From Rhodococcus rhodnii (GTDB lineage Bacteria; Actinomycetota; Actinomycetes; Mycobacteriales; Pseudonocardiaceae), in the NCBI GenBank assembly GCA_000720375.1, contig JOAA01000004.1:124001-188000 (forward strand): a stretch of 64,000 nt of DNA, in the 5' to 3' direction. The position numbers and the translations under genes were made by a program. Below are positions 52,199 to 61,482 of this stretch, piece by piece. The notes under the pieces were generated by a model, which did no database searches, was not told the DNA's origin, and saw only the letters and a list, made by a program, of their open reading frames with translations. Position 1 is the stretch's first letter. The number at the start of each line of letters is the position of its first letter.

Positions 52199-53680
52199 TT
52201 GGACCACGACGAGCAGGACAAGGCTGGCGAGATTCTCCGGGAGGACCGGGAGATCCGCCTGCTGCTGAACACTGACCAGCTCGCGGAGGCGGCCGCCCGG
52301 TTCGACAAGTCCCTTGAGGTCATGCCCGCCGACGTGGACACGTGGTCACGGGCCGCGATCCTGACCGGACGGGCCGTCATCGCGTGGCGGCTCGGGCGGA
52401 TCCCGCTCGCCCTCGAACTGGCCGCCGAGGGCTGGACGGACATCGACAGCGAACCACCGTCCGGATCCCGTGCCGCCAATGCCATCGGGCTACTCGGCTA
52501 TCTGCTCAACGGCATCGGGCACATCCGGGCGGCGTTGCCGATGCTGCGCCATGCCGTGGAGACCGCGCGGGCGAGCGGCGACTCGTGCGAACTAGCACTG
52601 GCATTGCAACGACTCGGCGGGACGCTGAACTTCGAGGCGATGGAACGGCCGCCTGCCGAGGCCCTGCCGATGTTCACTGAATCGCGCAAGGTTCTCGCCG
52701 AAGGCCTGACCCTCGACGCGACCGAACGCACGCACCGGACATTGCTCGCCGCCTACGGCGCGGCACTGGTCGGCTGCGGAGAGTTCGAGGAGGGCGAGAA
52801 AGCCGCGCAGGCGACCCTCGAAGCGGGACTGTCCGACGGCGACCGGTGGAGCATCGCGGTCGGCAACTGGGTGCTATCCATGGTGCGCCGCAACCAGGAC
52901 CGGCTCGTGGAGGCGCGGACACACGCCAGCCAGGCCGTCCGGCAAGCCGAGCTGATCAATGACATCTCACTGCTGCAACGGTTTTCCGCCGACCTCGCGG
53001 ACATCTGCGCGCGGCTCAACGACTTCGCTGGTGAGGCGACCGCGTTGCGGCGCAACGTCAACGCCCGCAGCACCGCGATGGCCACCATGCAGGAAGGCCT
53101 CGGCCAGGCGCTGGAACAACGGCGGTTCGCCATCCAGGCGCAACGCCTCGCCACCGCGGCTCAGGAAGCCGCCGTGCGCGATCCGTTGACCGGCTTGACC
53201 AACCGGCTCGGCCTCGAACGCGCGGCGCCGGAGGTCCTCGCGCACGCGGCGGCGACCGGCGCGACGCCGTGGCTGATCGTGATCGACGTGGACTGGTTCA
53301 AGGAGATCAACGACGACGCCGGGCACGCGGTCGGCGACAGCGCGCTGCGGGAGATCGCGGAGCTGCTACGCGGCGAGTGCCGGACGAACGATCTGGTGGC
53401 CCGATGGGCCGGGGACGAGTTCATCATCCTGCTCGTCGGCGAAGGGCACCTCGGCGTGATCGTGGCCGAGCGGATCCGGGCGGCTGTGGACGGGCACGAC
53501 TGGCGCTCACGGCTGGGCGCGGCACGACGCCCGACCGTGAGTATCGGGGTGGCCAATGGCCGCGGCAGCCTCGAACACCTCTTCGCCGCCGCGGACACGG
53601 CCCTCTATCTGGCAAAACGAAACGGCCGCAACCGGGTCGAATGGCCGGATCTGAATCAGGCGATGAGCCCACCGCGATAG
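52199..53680 (+). CDS. TPR-GGDEF diguanylate cyclase
   Basis: The 493-residue product has an N-terminal helical repeat region (about 20-310) resembling TPRs and a C-terminal GGDEF domain. The active-site motif is WAGDEF rather than GGDEF, a variant found in active enzymes, and the inhibitory RxxD (RTND) precedes it by five residues. The start is uncertain: TTG 52199 is the first in-frame start, and ATG 52322 is a candidate. The cyclase would make c-di-GMP under control of the TPR sensor. It overlaps the regulator gene by 25 bp. Confidence 0.85.
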   Translation: MDHDEQDKAGEILREDREIRLLLNTDQLAEAAARFDKSLEVMPADVDTWSRAAILTGRAVIAWRLGRIPLALELAAEGWTDIDSEPPSGSRAANAIGLLGYLLNGIGHIRAALPMLRHAVETARASGDSCELALALQRLGGTLNFEAMERPPAEALPMFTESRKVLAEGLTLDATERTHRTLLAAYGAALVGCGEFEEGEKAAQATLEAGLSDGDRWSIAVGNWVLSMVRRNQDRLVEARTHASQAVRQAELINDISLLQRFSADLADICARLNDFAGEATALRRNVNARSTAMATMQEGLGQALEQRRFAIQAQRLATAAQEAAVRDPLTGLTNRLGLERAAPEVLAHAAATGATPWLIVIDVDWFKEINDDAGHAVGDSALREIAELLRGECRTNDLVARWAGDEFIILLVGEGHLGVIVAERIRAAVDGHDWRSRLGAARRPTVSIGVANGRGSLEHLFAAADTALYLAKRNGRNRVEWPDLNQAMSPPR

Positions 53681-54303
53681 GCCACCAGTGCGGCCTGCAC
53701 GCGGTTCACCGCGCCGATCTTGCCGAGCACCGCGGAGACGTAGCCCTTGACGGTCGCCTCGGACAGGTGCAGCGCGCTACCGATCTCGGCATTGGACAGG
53801 CCCTGGCCGATCAGGCCGACGACCTCACGCTCCCGCTCGGACAACGACGCCAGCAGGCGCCGGGCCGGCTCCGCGGCGCGCTCGCCGTCCGCGACCTGTG
53901 AGAGCACCCGGGCGGCCACGCCCGGGTCGAGTACCGCGCCGCCTGCCGCCAGATCCCGGACGGCACGAACCAGCACGGCGGGTTCGGTGTCCTTCAGCAG
54001 GAAGCCGCTCGCGCCGATGCGCAGGGCTTCTGTCACGTATTCGTCCACGTCGAACGTGGTCAGCATGGCGACCTTGGGGGGTTCCGGCAGGGCACGCAGC
54101 CTGCGCAGCGCGAACAGACCGTCCGCCGAGCGCATCCGGATGTCGAGCAGGGCCACGTGTGGCCGGTGCTGCCTGGCGAGGTCGGCCACGTGCAGACCGT
54201 CGTCGGCCTCCGCGACCACCTCGATGTCCCCCGCGCTGGTCAGGATCGTCCGAAGTCCCGAACGAACGAGGTCCTCGTCGTCCGCGAGCATCACCTTGAT
54301 CAC
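53656..54303 (-). CDS. NarL/LuxR-type response regulator, orphan
   Basis: The 215-residue product has receiver Asp in VALLDIRMRSADG and a LuxR-type helix-turn-helix (LSEREREVVGLIGQGLSNAE). GTG 54303 gives MIKVMLADDE; the frame opens at 54381. No kinase gene is beside it. Confidence 0.9.
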   Translation of the reverse strand: MIKVMLADDEDLVRSGLRTILTSAGDIEVVAEADDGLHVADLARQHRPHVALLDIRMRSADGLFALRRLRALPEPPKVAMLTTFDVDEYVTEALRIGASGFLLKDTEPAVLVRAVRDLAAGGAVLDPGVAARVLSQVADGERAAEPARRLLASLSEREREVVGLIGQGLSNAEIGSALHLSEATVKGYVSAVLGKIGAVNRVQAALVAYRGGLIA

Positions 54304-54405
54304 CTTTGGCGCCTCCCCGGTCAGGGTCCTGCCGAACCGGTTCACTCGGCCCGACAGGAGTCCAATGGCCCTTTTTCTCACCCAATAGGCTGAAGGTCAA
54401 TCCCT

Positions 54406-54444
54406 AACGGGTCACATTTATCTACTCAGTGATCGTAACCCGTT
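54406..54444. promoter_or_regulatory. Nested inverted repeat between regulator and penicillin acylase
   Basis: AACGGGT (54406-54412) is inverted at ACCCGTT (54438-54444), and TCAC/GTGA arms lie within. The region is AT-rich for this DNA. It may contain promoter or operator elements for either flanking gene. Confidence 0.35.
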
Positions 54445-54528
54445 GCGGACCGTTAAACATGAGCCTCTTTCGCAATATCCTACTCGGAGGTAACGTGGCG
54501 AACGTCACGCCCTGAGAGGAGCCCTGCA

Positions 54529-57500
54529 ATGAAGCGCGGACGCCTACTCGCCGCCTTATCCGCTTTCGCCACCGTCACCGGACTCGTCGCCGCCGCGCCG
54601 TCCGGAGCCGCGGAACCGCAGGTAGAGGCGGCGCCCATCGACTACTGCCTCGGCCAGTGCGGTGACGTGCTGCCGCCGGGAGCCAACGGCAACGCCACGC
54701 TGGCCGACATCCTGGCGCACCGCGTGCTCGGGACCCGGCCCGCGCACGCGTCGGACCAGTTGGCCAAATACGACACCCTCGCGTCCGGTTACGGTGGGCT
54801 GACCACCGAGAAAATCGGGCAGTTCTTCAACGACTCCTCCTTCGGTGTCCCCGCGGACCAGGTCGAGAGCACGACCAAGCCGCGCGCGGACGTCACGATC
54901 GTGCGTGACAAGAAGCTCGGGCTGCCGCACATCACCGGCACCACCAGGGCCGGAACGATGTTCGGCGCCGGGTATGCCGCGGCGCAGGACCGTCTTTGGC
55001 TGATGGACCTGTTCCGCCGGGTGGGGCGCGGCCAGCTGACGCCGTTCGCGGGCGGCGCGCCGTCCAACCGGCAACTCGAGCAGGACTTCTTCCGGGTGGC
55101 CCCGTACAACGAGGCCGAACTGCAGGCCCAGATCGACCGGGCGGCCTCCTCAAGCCCGGCGGGCGCACGCGCACTCGCCGACGCTCGGTCGTATGTCGAG
55201 GGCATCAACCTCTACATCCAGCAGTCGCACAGCGGCCGGTACTTCCCGGGTGAGTACGTGCTGACCGGGCACATCGACTCGATCACGAACGCGGGCAAGA
55301 TCGACCCGTTCACCCTGCCCGACCTGGTGATCCTGGCTTCGGTGGTGGGTGCGCAGTTCGGTGGCGGCGGTGGCGGCGAGGTGCAGTCCGCGATCACGCG
55401 AATGGCGTTCCACGAGCGTTATGGCGCGGTCGAGGGCGAGAAAGCGTGGCAGGCGTTCCGGTCGCAGAACGACCCGGAGACGGTCAACACGCTCCACAAT
55501 GGCCAGAGCTTCCCGTACGGCAAGGCACCCGCGAACCCAGCCGGAATGGCCATACCCGACAAGGGATCCGTCTCCCCACAGCAGCTGATCTTCGACCCGA
55601 CCGGGTCGGCGGGGTCGGCTTCACCCGCCGCTGTCGAGGTTCCCGCGCCCGCGGAGCTGGAGCCTGCCCGTGGCATGTTCAACTCCGGTGTGCTGCCAGG
55701 GGATCTGGTCAGCGAGAAGCACGGGATGTCCAACGCACTGGTGGTTTCCGGCCAGCACACGGCAAGCGGCAACCCGGTGGCCGTGTTCGGCCCGCAGACC
55801 GGCTACTTCGCGCCGCAACTGCTGATCCTGCAGGAAATCCAGGGCCCCGGAATCAGTGCCCGCGGTGCGTCGTTCGCCGGCATCAGCTTCTACGTGCTGC
55901 TGGGGCGCGGCCAGGATTACTCCTGGAGCGCGACGACTTCGGCGCAGGACATCATCGACACCTACGCGGTCGAACTGTGCGATCCGACCGGACAGCCGCC
56001 GACCAAGAACTCGACGCACTACCTGTTGCGCGGCCAATGCACGCCGATCGAGACGATCGAGCGCAAGAACGCCTGGAAGCCAACGGTTGCCGATAGCACG
56101 CCGGAGGGTTCATACCGCCTGGTCAGCTTCCGCACGGCCTATGGCCCGATCACGCACCGCGCAACCGTCGGCGGAAAGCCGGTGGCGTACACGAGCCTGC
56201 GCTCGACCTACCAGCACGAGATCGACTCGATCATCGGCTTCCAGGAGTTCAACGACCCGGACGTGATCAAGTCGGCACAGGACTTCCAGCGCGCGGCTTC
56301 GCACGTGAACTACACGTTCAACTGGTTCTACGTGGACTCCCGGGACACGGCGTACTTCAACTCAGGCGCCAACCCGTCCCGTAAGTCCAATGTGGACCCG
56401 AGCATGCCGGTGTGGGCGCAGCAGGCCTACGAGTGGAACGGCTGGACCCCAGCTACAAACACCGCTTCCTACACCCCGTTCGAGCAGCACCCGCAGGCCG
56501 TCAACCAGGACTACTTCATCTCCTGGAACAACGCGCAGGCAAAGGACTACGCCAACGCGGGCTACGACAAGAGCTCGGTGCACCGCGGTGACCTGCTCGA
56601 CTCCCGTGTGCGCGCGTTGATCTCGGGCGGCAAGAAGGTCACCCGGGTGAATCTGACTCAGGCTATGGCCGATGCGGCGTTGGCTGACCTGCGCGCGGAA
56701 CGCGTCCTGCCGTACCTGGTGCGGGTTCTGGAGAGCCAGCCGATCACCGATACCCGGTTGGCCCAGGCTGTGTCCTCCTTGAAGGCGTGGGCTTCCGCGG
56801 GCTCGCTGCGTAAGGAAACGGCACAGGGCAGCCACAAGTACGGGCACGCGGATGCGATCAAGATCCTCGATGCCTGGTGGCCGTTGCTGGTTCGCGCGCA
56901 GTTCCAGCCAGGCCTCGGCGATGCGGCGTACAACGCACTCGTCGGAGTTCTCGGTATCAACGAGTCGCCATCAGGATTCCAAAATGGACAGCCGGACTTC
57001 CACAGCGGCCAGCCGCACAAGGGGTCGTCGTTCCAGTTCGGCTGGTGGGGCTACGTGCAGAAGGACCTCAGGTCGGTGCTGGGCGACCAGGTGGCAGGCC
57101 CGTTGTCGCAGAAATACTGTGGTGGCGGAACGGTTTCCGGCTGCCGCCAAGTCCTGCTGACGACCCTGGGCCAAGCGGTGTCGGCGCCACTCAACCAGGT
57201 CTACCCAGGCGACGCCTCGTGCTCGGCCGGAGACCAGTGGTGCGCCGACAGTGTGATCCACAGCCCGTTGGGCGGAATCACCCACGACAAGATCACCTGG
57301 CAGAACCGCCCGACGTTCCAGCAAGTCGTGGAATTCCCATCACGCCGAGGCCAGAACATCGCCAACCTGTCCCGTACGGCGGCGGCATCGGCAACAAGCG
57401 CGGAAACCGGCGCCTATCCCTCACCGGCTCGCAACGCCGTTGACGGAGACCTGAAAACCCGCTGGGCCAGCGACTGGTCAGACAACCAATCGCTGACCGT

Positions 57501-57753
57501 GGACCTCGGCTCAGTCCAGCGAGTGTCCCGTGCGGTCCTGCGCTGGGAAGCGGCATACGGAAAGTCGTACCGCCTGGAAACCTCAACCGACGGCTCAACA
57601 TGGCGCCCGGCGTACTCGACGACAGCCGGCGACGGCGGCGTGGACACTGCTTCCTTCGCTGCGGTTGATGCTCGCTATGTGCGCTTCGTCGGCGTGCAAC
57701 GTGGCACCAACTGGGGCTACTCGCTGTATGAGCTGGAGCTCTACTCGTACTAG
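54529..57753 (+). CDS. Secreted penicillin-acylase-family amidase with discoidin domain
   Basis: The 1,074-residue precursor has a signal peptide (ALSAFATVTGLVAAAPSGAA), a propeptide, and an Ntn-hydrolase core with the autocatalytic Ser401 in KHGMSNALVVSG. The alpha chain precedes it and the beta chain follows. Residues about 930-1074 are an F5/8-type C discoidin module (NAVDGDLKTRWASDWSDNQS) that could bind carbohydrate or cell surface. It likely hydrolyses amide bonds of acyl-homoserine lactones, penicillins or lipopeptides. Start has GAGAGGAG upstream. Confidence 0.9.
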   Translation: MKRGRLLAALSAFATVTGLVAAAPSGAAEPQVEAAPIDYCLGQCGDVLPPGANGNATLADILAHRVLGTRPAHASDQLAKYDTLASGYGGLTTEKIGQFFNDSSFGVPADQVESTTKPRADVTIVRDKKLGLPHITGTTRAGTMFGAGYAAAQDRLWLMDLFRRVGRGQLTPFAGGAPSNRQLEQDFFRVAPYNEAELQAQIDRAASSSPAGARALADARSYVEGINLYIQQSHSGRYFPGEYVLTGHIDSITNAGKIDPFTLPDLVILASVVGAQFGGGGGGEVQSAITRMAFHERYGAVEGEKAWQAFRSQNDPETVNTLHNGQSFPYGKAPANPAGMAIPDKGSVSPQQLIFDPTGSAGSASPAAVEVPAPAELEPARGMFNSGVLPGDLVSEKHGMSNALVVSGQHTASGNPVAVFGPQTGYFAPQLLILQEIQGPGISARGASFAGISFYVLLGRGQDYSWSATTSAQDIIDTYAVELCDPTGQPPTKNSTHYLLRGQCTPIETIERKNAWKPTVADSTPEGSYRLVSFRTAYGPITHRATVGGKPVAYTSLRSTYQHEIDSIIGFQEFNDPDVIKSAQDFQRAASHVNYTFNWFYVDSRDTAYFNSGANPSRKSNVDPSMPVWAQQAYEWNGWTPATNTASYTPFEQHPQAVNQDYFISWNNAQAKDYANAGYDKSSVHRGDLLDSRVRALISGGKKVTRVNLTQAMADAALADLRAERVLPYLVRVLESQPITDTRLAQAVSSLKAWASAGSLRKETAQGSHKYGHADAIKILDAWWPLLVRAQFQPGLGDAAYNALVGVLGINESPSGFQNGQPDFHSGQPHKGSSFQFGWWGYVQKDLRSVLGDQVAGPLSQKYCGGGTVSGCRQVLLTTLGQAVSAPLNQVYPGDASCSAGDQWCADSVIHSPLGGITHDKITWQNRPTFQQVVEFPSRRGQNIANLSRTAAASATSAETGAYPSPARNAVDGDLKTRWASDWSDNQSLTVDLGSVQRVSRAVLRWEAAYGKSYRLETSTDGSTWRPAYSTTAGDGGVDTASFAAVDARYVRFVGVQRGTNWGYSLYELELYSY

Positions 57754-58253
57754 GTTGCCGCTGGTCCTGAACTGCGGAGGTGGTTCAGGACCAGCTTCAC
57801 GTTCTGGTCAAGGTCGTTGACGGAGTCGACGGTGAACCGCTTGCCGTGCCAAACCTCGAAGTTCTTACGCCGCTCCTCAACCTGACTCCACGTGGGCTCA
57901 TCGAAGTCCCTGCGGCGCGCTTCCAGCCGTTGCCGATGCAAGGTCAGGTCCGAGCACACCACCTCGATGTAGCGCGGCTCAGTACCTAGCCGCTCCCACT
58001 GCTCCCGAGCCTCCGGAACATCGTTGACCGCATCGACAATGACCGTCTGGCCAAGCCTGAGCACTTCCTTGGCAAGCGCCTCGACCACCACGTAGGCCGC
58101 GAGCCCGGTGGGCTGCGCCCTGTCCACCCCCGCCCGCCACATCGCAGCCTCAACCGGATCGACGGAGAGGACAGGTGCAGGCAGCGCCCGCCCCAGCGCC
58201 TCCGCCATCGCACTCTTCCCAGCCCCAGGCTGCCCACACAGCACGATCAGCAC
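57750..58253 (-). CDS. P-loop kinase-like ATPase
   Basis: The 167-residue product has Walker A CGQPGAGKSAM at its N-terminus and a base-specific helix with VIVDAVNDV and RQRLEARRRDF. It resembles small AAA/zeta-toxin-like kinases. Substrate is unknown. It overlaps the acylase 3' end by 4 bp. Confidence 0.8.
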   Translation of the reverse strand: MLIVLCGQPGAGKSAMAEALGRALPAPVLSVDPVEAAMWRAGVDRAQPTGLAAYVVVEALAKEVLRLGQTVIVDAVNDVPEAREQWERLGTEPRYIEVVCSDLTLHRQRLEARRRDFDEPTWSQVEERRKNFEVWHGKRFTVDSVNDLDQNVKLVLNHLRSSGPAAT

Positions 58254-58318
58254 AGGTCCAACGTAGGCGCAGAGGGGGGCGGTAACCCGGTGGCGGTGCC
58301 CCGTATGATCGGAGGCAC

Positions 58319-58391
58319 GCCCTCGTAGCTCAGGGGATAGAGCAATGGTTTCCTAAACCATGTGTCGCAGGTTCGATTCCTGCCGGGGGCA
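58319..58391 (+). tRNA. tRNA-Arg (anticodon CCT)
   Basis: This 73-nt cloverleaf has acceptor GCCCTCG/CGGGGGC, anticodon loop TTCCTAA, and T-arm GCAGG/CCTGC with TTCGATT. CCA not encoded. Confidence 0.95.
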
Positions 58392-58412
58392 CTCGTCTTT
58401 CACCGGGCGAAA

Positions 58413-58448
58413 CGGCCCTCTACCAGCTGATACGCCGGTAGAGGGCCG
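58413..58448 (+). terminator. 12-bp stem hairpin after tRNA-Arg
   Basis: CGGCCCTCTACC (58413-58424) and GGTAGAGGGCCG (58437-58448) form a perfect stem 21 bp after the tRNA. It is followed by CTTATG. Confidence 0.7.
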
Positions 58449-58476
58449 CTTATGCGTGGCATGGAATGATCTCGGG

Positions 58477-59418
58477 ATGACCGATTTCGTGACATCACAG
58501 GACCTCGCTCGGCGAACCTCCGCTGCGGTCGATGCGGCTGTTGGAGCGGGGCGTGAGCGCGGGCTTACGGTGACCGATGCGGCGGTGCTTCACGACCTGT
58601 TCTCTGTTGTCGTCCACCTTGCGCCCGCGCCGGTTGTGGCCCGGGTTCCTACTGTCCTGCCGGATAACGTGGGCGTTGATGCTCTTGCGGTTCGGCAGCA
58701 GGGCGAATTGGACGTGACGCAGTGGCTTGCGGATCAGGGGATCCCCGTGATTCCGCCGAGTCCGCTTGTGCCGAGGGAGCCTGTTCAGCGGGGAGGGTTC
58801 TCGATCACGTTCTGGCAGTTCGTCGAGGAGGATCGCAGCAAACAGCCTGACTATGCGGCGAATTCCGAGAGCGTCGCCGATCTTCATGCCGCGATGCGTG
58901 CATACCCGGGTGAGCTAAAGTTTCTGTCTGCGGCTGAACCGGATTTTATTGCGGGAAGCCTCGTTGCGCTTGAAGGCAGGGGCGATCTCGTCGATCCGGT
59001 CGATTTGGATCGCGCACGCCGGGAGTGGCAGGTTCTTGAGCCCCTTGTGCGGTCGCGTACGGCGTTCGAGAATGCGTTTCCCGGCATCGATCTTCAGCCC
59101 ATTCACGGGGACTCCCCGCCCGCGAACGTCTTCTCTGGAGTGGACAAGGATCTCTTCGCGGACTTTGAGCTGGTTACGTTGGGGCCGGTCGAATGGGATC
59201 TGGCTGCTCTTGGTCCTGCGCTCGAAGCTGCTTACAACCGCGGCGCTCAACGTAACGGCATGCGGGCGTTGAATGAGGACGTCCTGAAGTTCGTGAATTC
59301 CGTGGGGATGCTTCGGGTCATTGCCACTCTCACGCTTGTGCCGAAACTTCCTGTATTGATGGAGTATTTGAAGCCGGCCGTCGACCATTGGCGAACGATG
59401 CCGTTCGCGGGCGAGTGA
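58477..59418 (+). CDS. Aminoglycoside-phosphotransferase-like kinase
   Basis: The 313-residue product has HGDSPPANVF, the catalytic loop of APH/choline-kinase-like enzymes, and VEWDLAAL, the metal-binding Asp region. Substrate is unknown. ATG 58477 is preferred; the frame opens at 58360 inside the tRNA. Confidence 0.85.
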   Translation: MTDFVTSQDLARRTSAAVDAAVGAGRERGLTVTDAAVLHDLFSVVVHLAPAPVVARVPTVLPDNVGVDALAVRQQGELDVTQWLADQGIPVIPPSPLVPREPVQRGGFSITFWQFVEEDRSKQPDYAANSESVADLHAAMRAYPGELKFLSAAEPDFIAGSLVALEGRGDLVDPVDLDRARREWQVLEPLVRSRTAFENAFPGIDLQPIHGDSPPANVFSGVDKDLFADFELVTLGPVEWDLAALGPALEAAYNRGAQRNGMRALNEDVLKFVNSVGMLRVIATLTLVPKLPVLMEYLKPAVDHWRTMPFAGE

Positions 59419-59424
59419 GCCGAA

Positions 59425-59742
59425 TCAGAGCCAGTCAATGCGATATCCGGCGACATGTGGCGTGCCGATGAGGCCACGGCACTGCGCTTCGGATGATTCG
59501 AAACCGGTGTACGCGATCGTGCCGTAGTCGTTCCACGAGCTGATTCCGGCCTCACAGTGTGCGATGACCCTAAATCTGTCCGACGGGCCGAATTCGCAGA
59601 ACACGGCCACGCCTTCGCCGTTGCCCAGACCGAAGTAGTGCGTGTCGCATCGCGGCGGCTTGACCGGCGCCGCGATGGCACTGCCCGCGAAGGCCAGTAC
59701 GGAAAACACCATTGCCGCGGCAAGCGCGATGAACCTTCGCAC
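59425..59742 (-). CDS. Small secreted protein with four cysteines
   Basis: The 105-residue product has a signal peptide (IALAAAMVFSVLAFAGSAIA) and a 75-residue mature part with four Cys, probably two disulphides. No domain is recognised. Confidence 0.7.
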   Translation of the reverse strand: MRRFIALAAAMVFSVLAFAGSAIAAPVKPPRCDTHYFGLGNGEGVAVFCEFGPSDRFRVIAHCEAGISSWNDYGTIAYTGFESSEAQCRGLIGTPHVAGYRIDWL

Positions 59743-59803
59743 GTTTCTTTCCTTTCCGTCTGCGGATACTTCGAAGGTACGGGGATACGCCGTGGCTGAG
59801 CAA

Positions 59804-59848
59804 TTAACCGGCCGGGTGGCGCGATATCACGCAAGGTCACCCGGTTAA
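59804..59848. promoter_or_regulatory. Inverted repeat TTAACCGG...CCGGTTAA
   Basis: Perfect 8-bp arms with a 29-nt spacer that contains a second GGGTG/CACCC pair. It is upstream of the small secreted gene. May be a regulatory site. Confidence 0.35.
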
Positions 59849-59918
59849 CCCTGACGATGGATGACTTGTCGCCCGATTCGTTCAGTGCGTTGACCTGGGC
59901 CACAAATCCCATTAAAGC

Positions 59919-59948
59919 GGTCGCGTGGCGAGGTTTCGCCACGCGACC
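59919..59948 (-). terminator. 13-bp stem hairpin after the MFS gene
   Basis: GGTCGCGTGGCGA (59919-59931) pairs with its complement (59936-59948) across GGTT. It is 7 bp past the MFS stop. A partial T-tract follows in the minus direction. Confidence 0.75.
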
Positions 59949-59954
59949 GAAGCG

Positions 59955-61382
59955 TCACCGACGAGCAGCGCTGAGCGATGGGGTGACGACGGGATCGGCG
60001 CGGCGGGCCGGGATGAACGCGGCGATGGCCAGCGCGGCGAGCGCGGTGGCGCTGCCGATGCCCATGATCAGGCGGAACCCGTTCTGTGACGGTACTTCCA
60101 CCTGTCCGAACGAGATGGTCAGGTGTGCGAGGATCGCACCCGCCACGGCGCTGGAGACCGACGTTCCGATCGACCGCATCAGGGTGTTGAGGCTGTTGGC
60201 CGCCGCGGTCTCGGACACCGGCACCGCCCCCATGATCAACGCGGGCATCGCGCCGTAGCCAAGGCCGATGCCGCCACCGATCAATGCCGAGATGAGCACG
60301 AGCTGCCAGATTTCGGACATCATCACGACTCCGAGACCGTAGGACACACCGACGACCAAGGCACCGACCATCAACGTGACCTTGGGGCCGTACATCCGGG
60401 AAATACGCGCGGAAACCGGTGCCATCGCCATCATCACCAGGCCGGACGGAACGAGCACGAGCCCGGTGGCCAGCATGGACTGCCCCAAGCCGTAACCGGT
60501 TTGCACCGGCAGCTGCAGAATCTGCGGCAGTACCAACGACATCGCGAACATCGAGAAGGCGAACACGATGGATGTCAGGTTTGTCAGCAGGACCTGGCGC
60601 CGTGCGGTGGTACGCAGGTCCACGAGTGGTTGCCGGACGCGCAGTTCGAACCAGCCCCAGACCAGCAACACCACGGCGGCGGTGCCGAACAGCGCGAACG
60701 TCACACTGGCCGGCCAGTCAGCACCTTTGGAAATCCCGAGCAGCAAGCAGACCAACGCCACGGACAGGCCCAGCGCCCCGACCAGGTCGAACCGCCCACC
60801 GGTCCGCACGCTCGACTCCGGCACGAAAGCCAGCACCAGAGCGAAAACCACGACACCAAGGCCCGCGGACGTCCAGAACAGCACATGCCAGTCCAGGTTC
60901 TCGGCCAGCAATGCCGCCGCGGGCAGGCCTAGAGCACCGCCGACACCAAGGGAAGCGCTCATCACGGCCGTCGCCGAGCCGAGGCGTTCCGCTGGTAACT
61001 CGTCACGCATGATGCTGATGCCCAACGGGATCACGGCCGCCGCGGCGCCTTGCAGGGCACGGCCGACCACCATGGGCAGCACAGTGTTGGACAACCCGGC
61101 GATGACCGACCCGGTGATCAGCAGCGCCACGCTGAACAGGAGCATGCGGCGCTTGCCGTACATGTCGCCGAGCCGCCCCACGACAGGCGTCGCGACCGCA
61201 CCGGCGAGCAGCGTCGAGGTGATCACCCACGATGTGTCGGCGGCGGATGCGTTGAGCAGCTTCGGCAGCACCGGCAGCAGCGGGATCACCAGGGTCTGCA
61301 TCAGCGAGACGACCACACCGCCTGCCGCGAGCACCGGCACCACGATGGACGTCCGCGGTGCGACCGCGGGAACTTGGGACAT
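59955..61382 (-). CDS. MFS drug exporter (DHA2/EmrB-like)
   Basis: The 475-residue protein has about 14 membrane helices and MFS motifs (GRLGDMYGKRRMLL after helix 2; LGVGGALGLPAAALL near helix 5), as in QacA/EmrB-type proton-drug antiporters. ATG 61382 has GGAGG upstream. Divergent from its TetR gene across a perfect operator. Confidence 0.9.
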   Translation of the reverse strand: MSQVPAVAPRTSIVVPVLAAGGVVVSLMQTLVIPLLPVLPKLLNASAADTSWVITSTLLAGAVATPVVGRLGDMYGKRRMLLFSVALLITGSVIAGLSNTVLPMVVGRALQGAAAAVIPLGISIMRDELPAERLGSATAVMSASLGVGGALGLPAAALLAENLDWHVLFWTSAGLGVVVFALVLAFVPESSVRTGGRFDLVGALGLSVALVCLLLGISKGADWPASVTFALFGTAAVVLLVWGWFELRVRQPLVDLRTTARRQVLLTNLTSIVFAFSMFAMSLVLPQILQLPVQTGYGLGQSMLATGLVLVPSGLVMMAMAPVSARISRMYGPKVTLMVGALVVGVSYGLGVVMMSEIWQLVLISALIGGGIGLGYGAMPALIMGAVPVSETAAANSLNTLMRSIGTSVSSAVAGAILAHLTISFGQVEVPSQNGFRLIMGIGSATALAALAIAAFIPARRADPVVTPSLSAARR

Positions 61383-61420
61383 TCGCAAAGCCTCCGTCTC
61401 GGCGTATGCTCCCGATCATA

Positions 61421-61446
61421 TGTTAAGTCAGTCAACTGACTTAACA
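61421..61446. promoter_or_regulatory. Perfect 26-bp operator between MFS and TetR genes
   Basis: TGTTAAGTCAGT-CA-ACTGACTTAACA has 12-bp arms. It lies between the divergent starts and is the probable TetR binding site repressing both. Confidence 0.85.
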
Positions 61447-61482
61447 GCGAGAGAATAAGCTCACCTGCGGACGGTGGTGATC

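Noticed and set aside
58360..58476. Extension of the phosphotransferase frame into tRNA-Arg
   Set aside because: It would read through the tRNA and its terminator; ATG 58477 is a better start.
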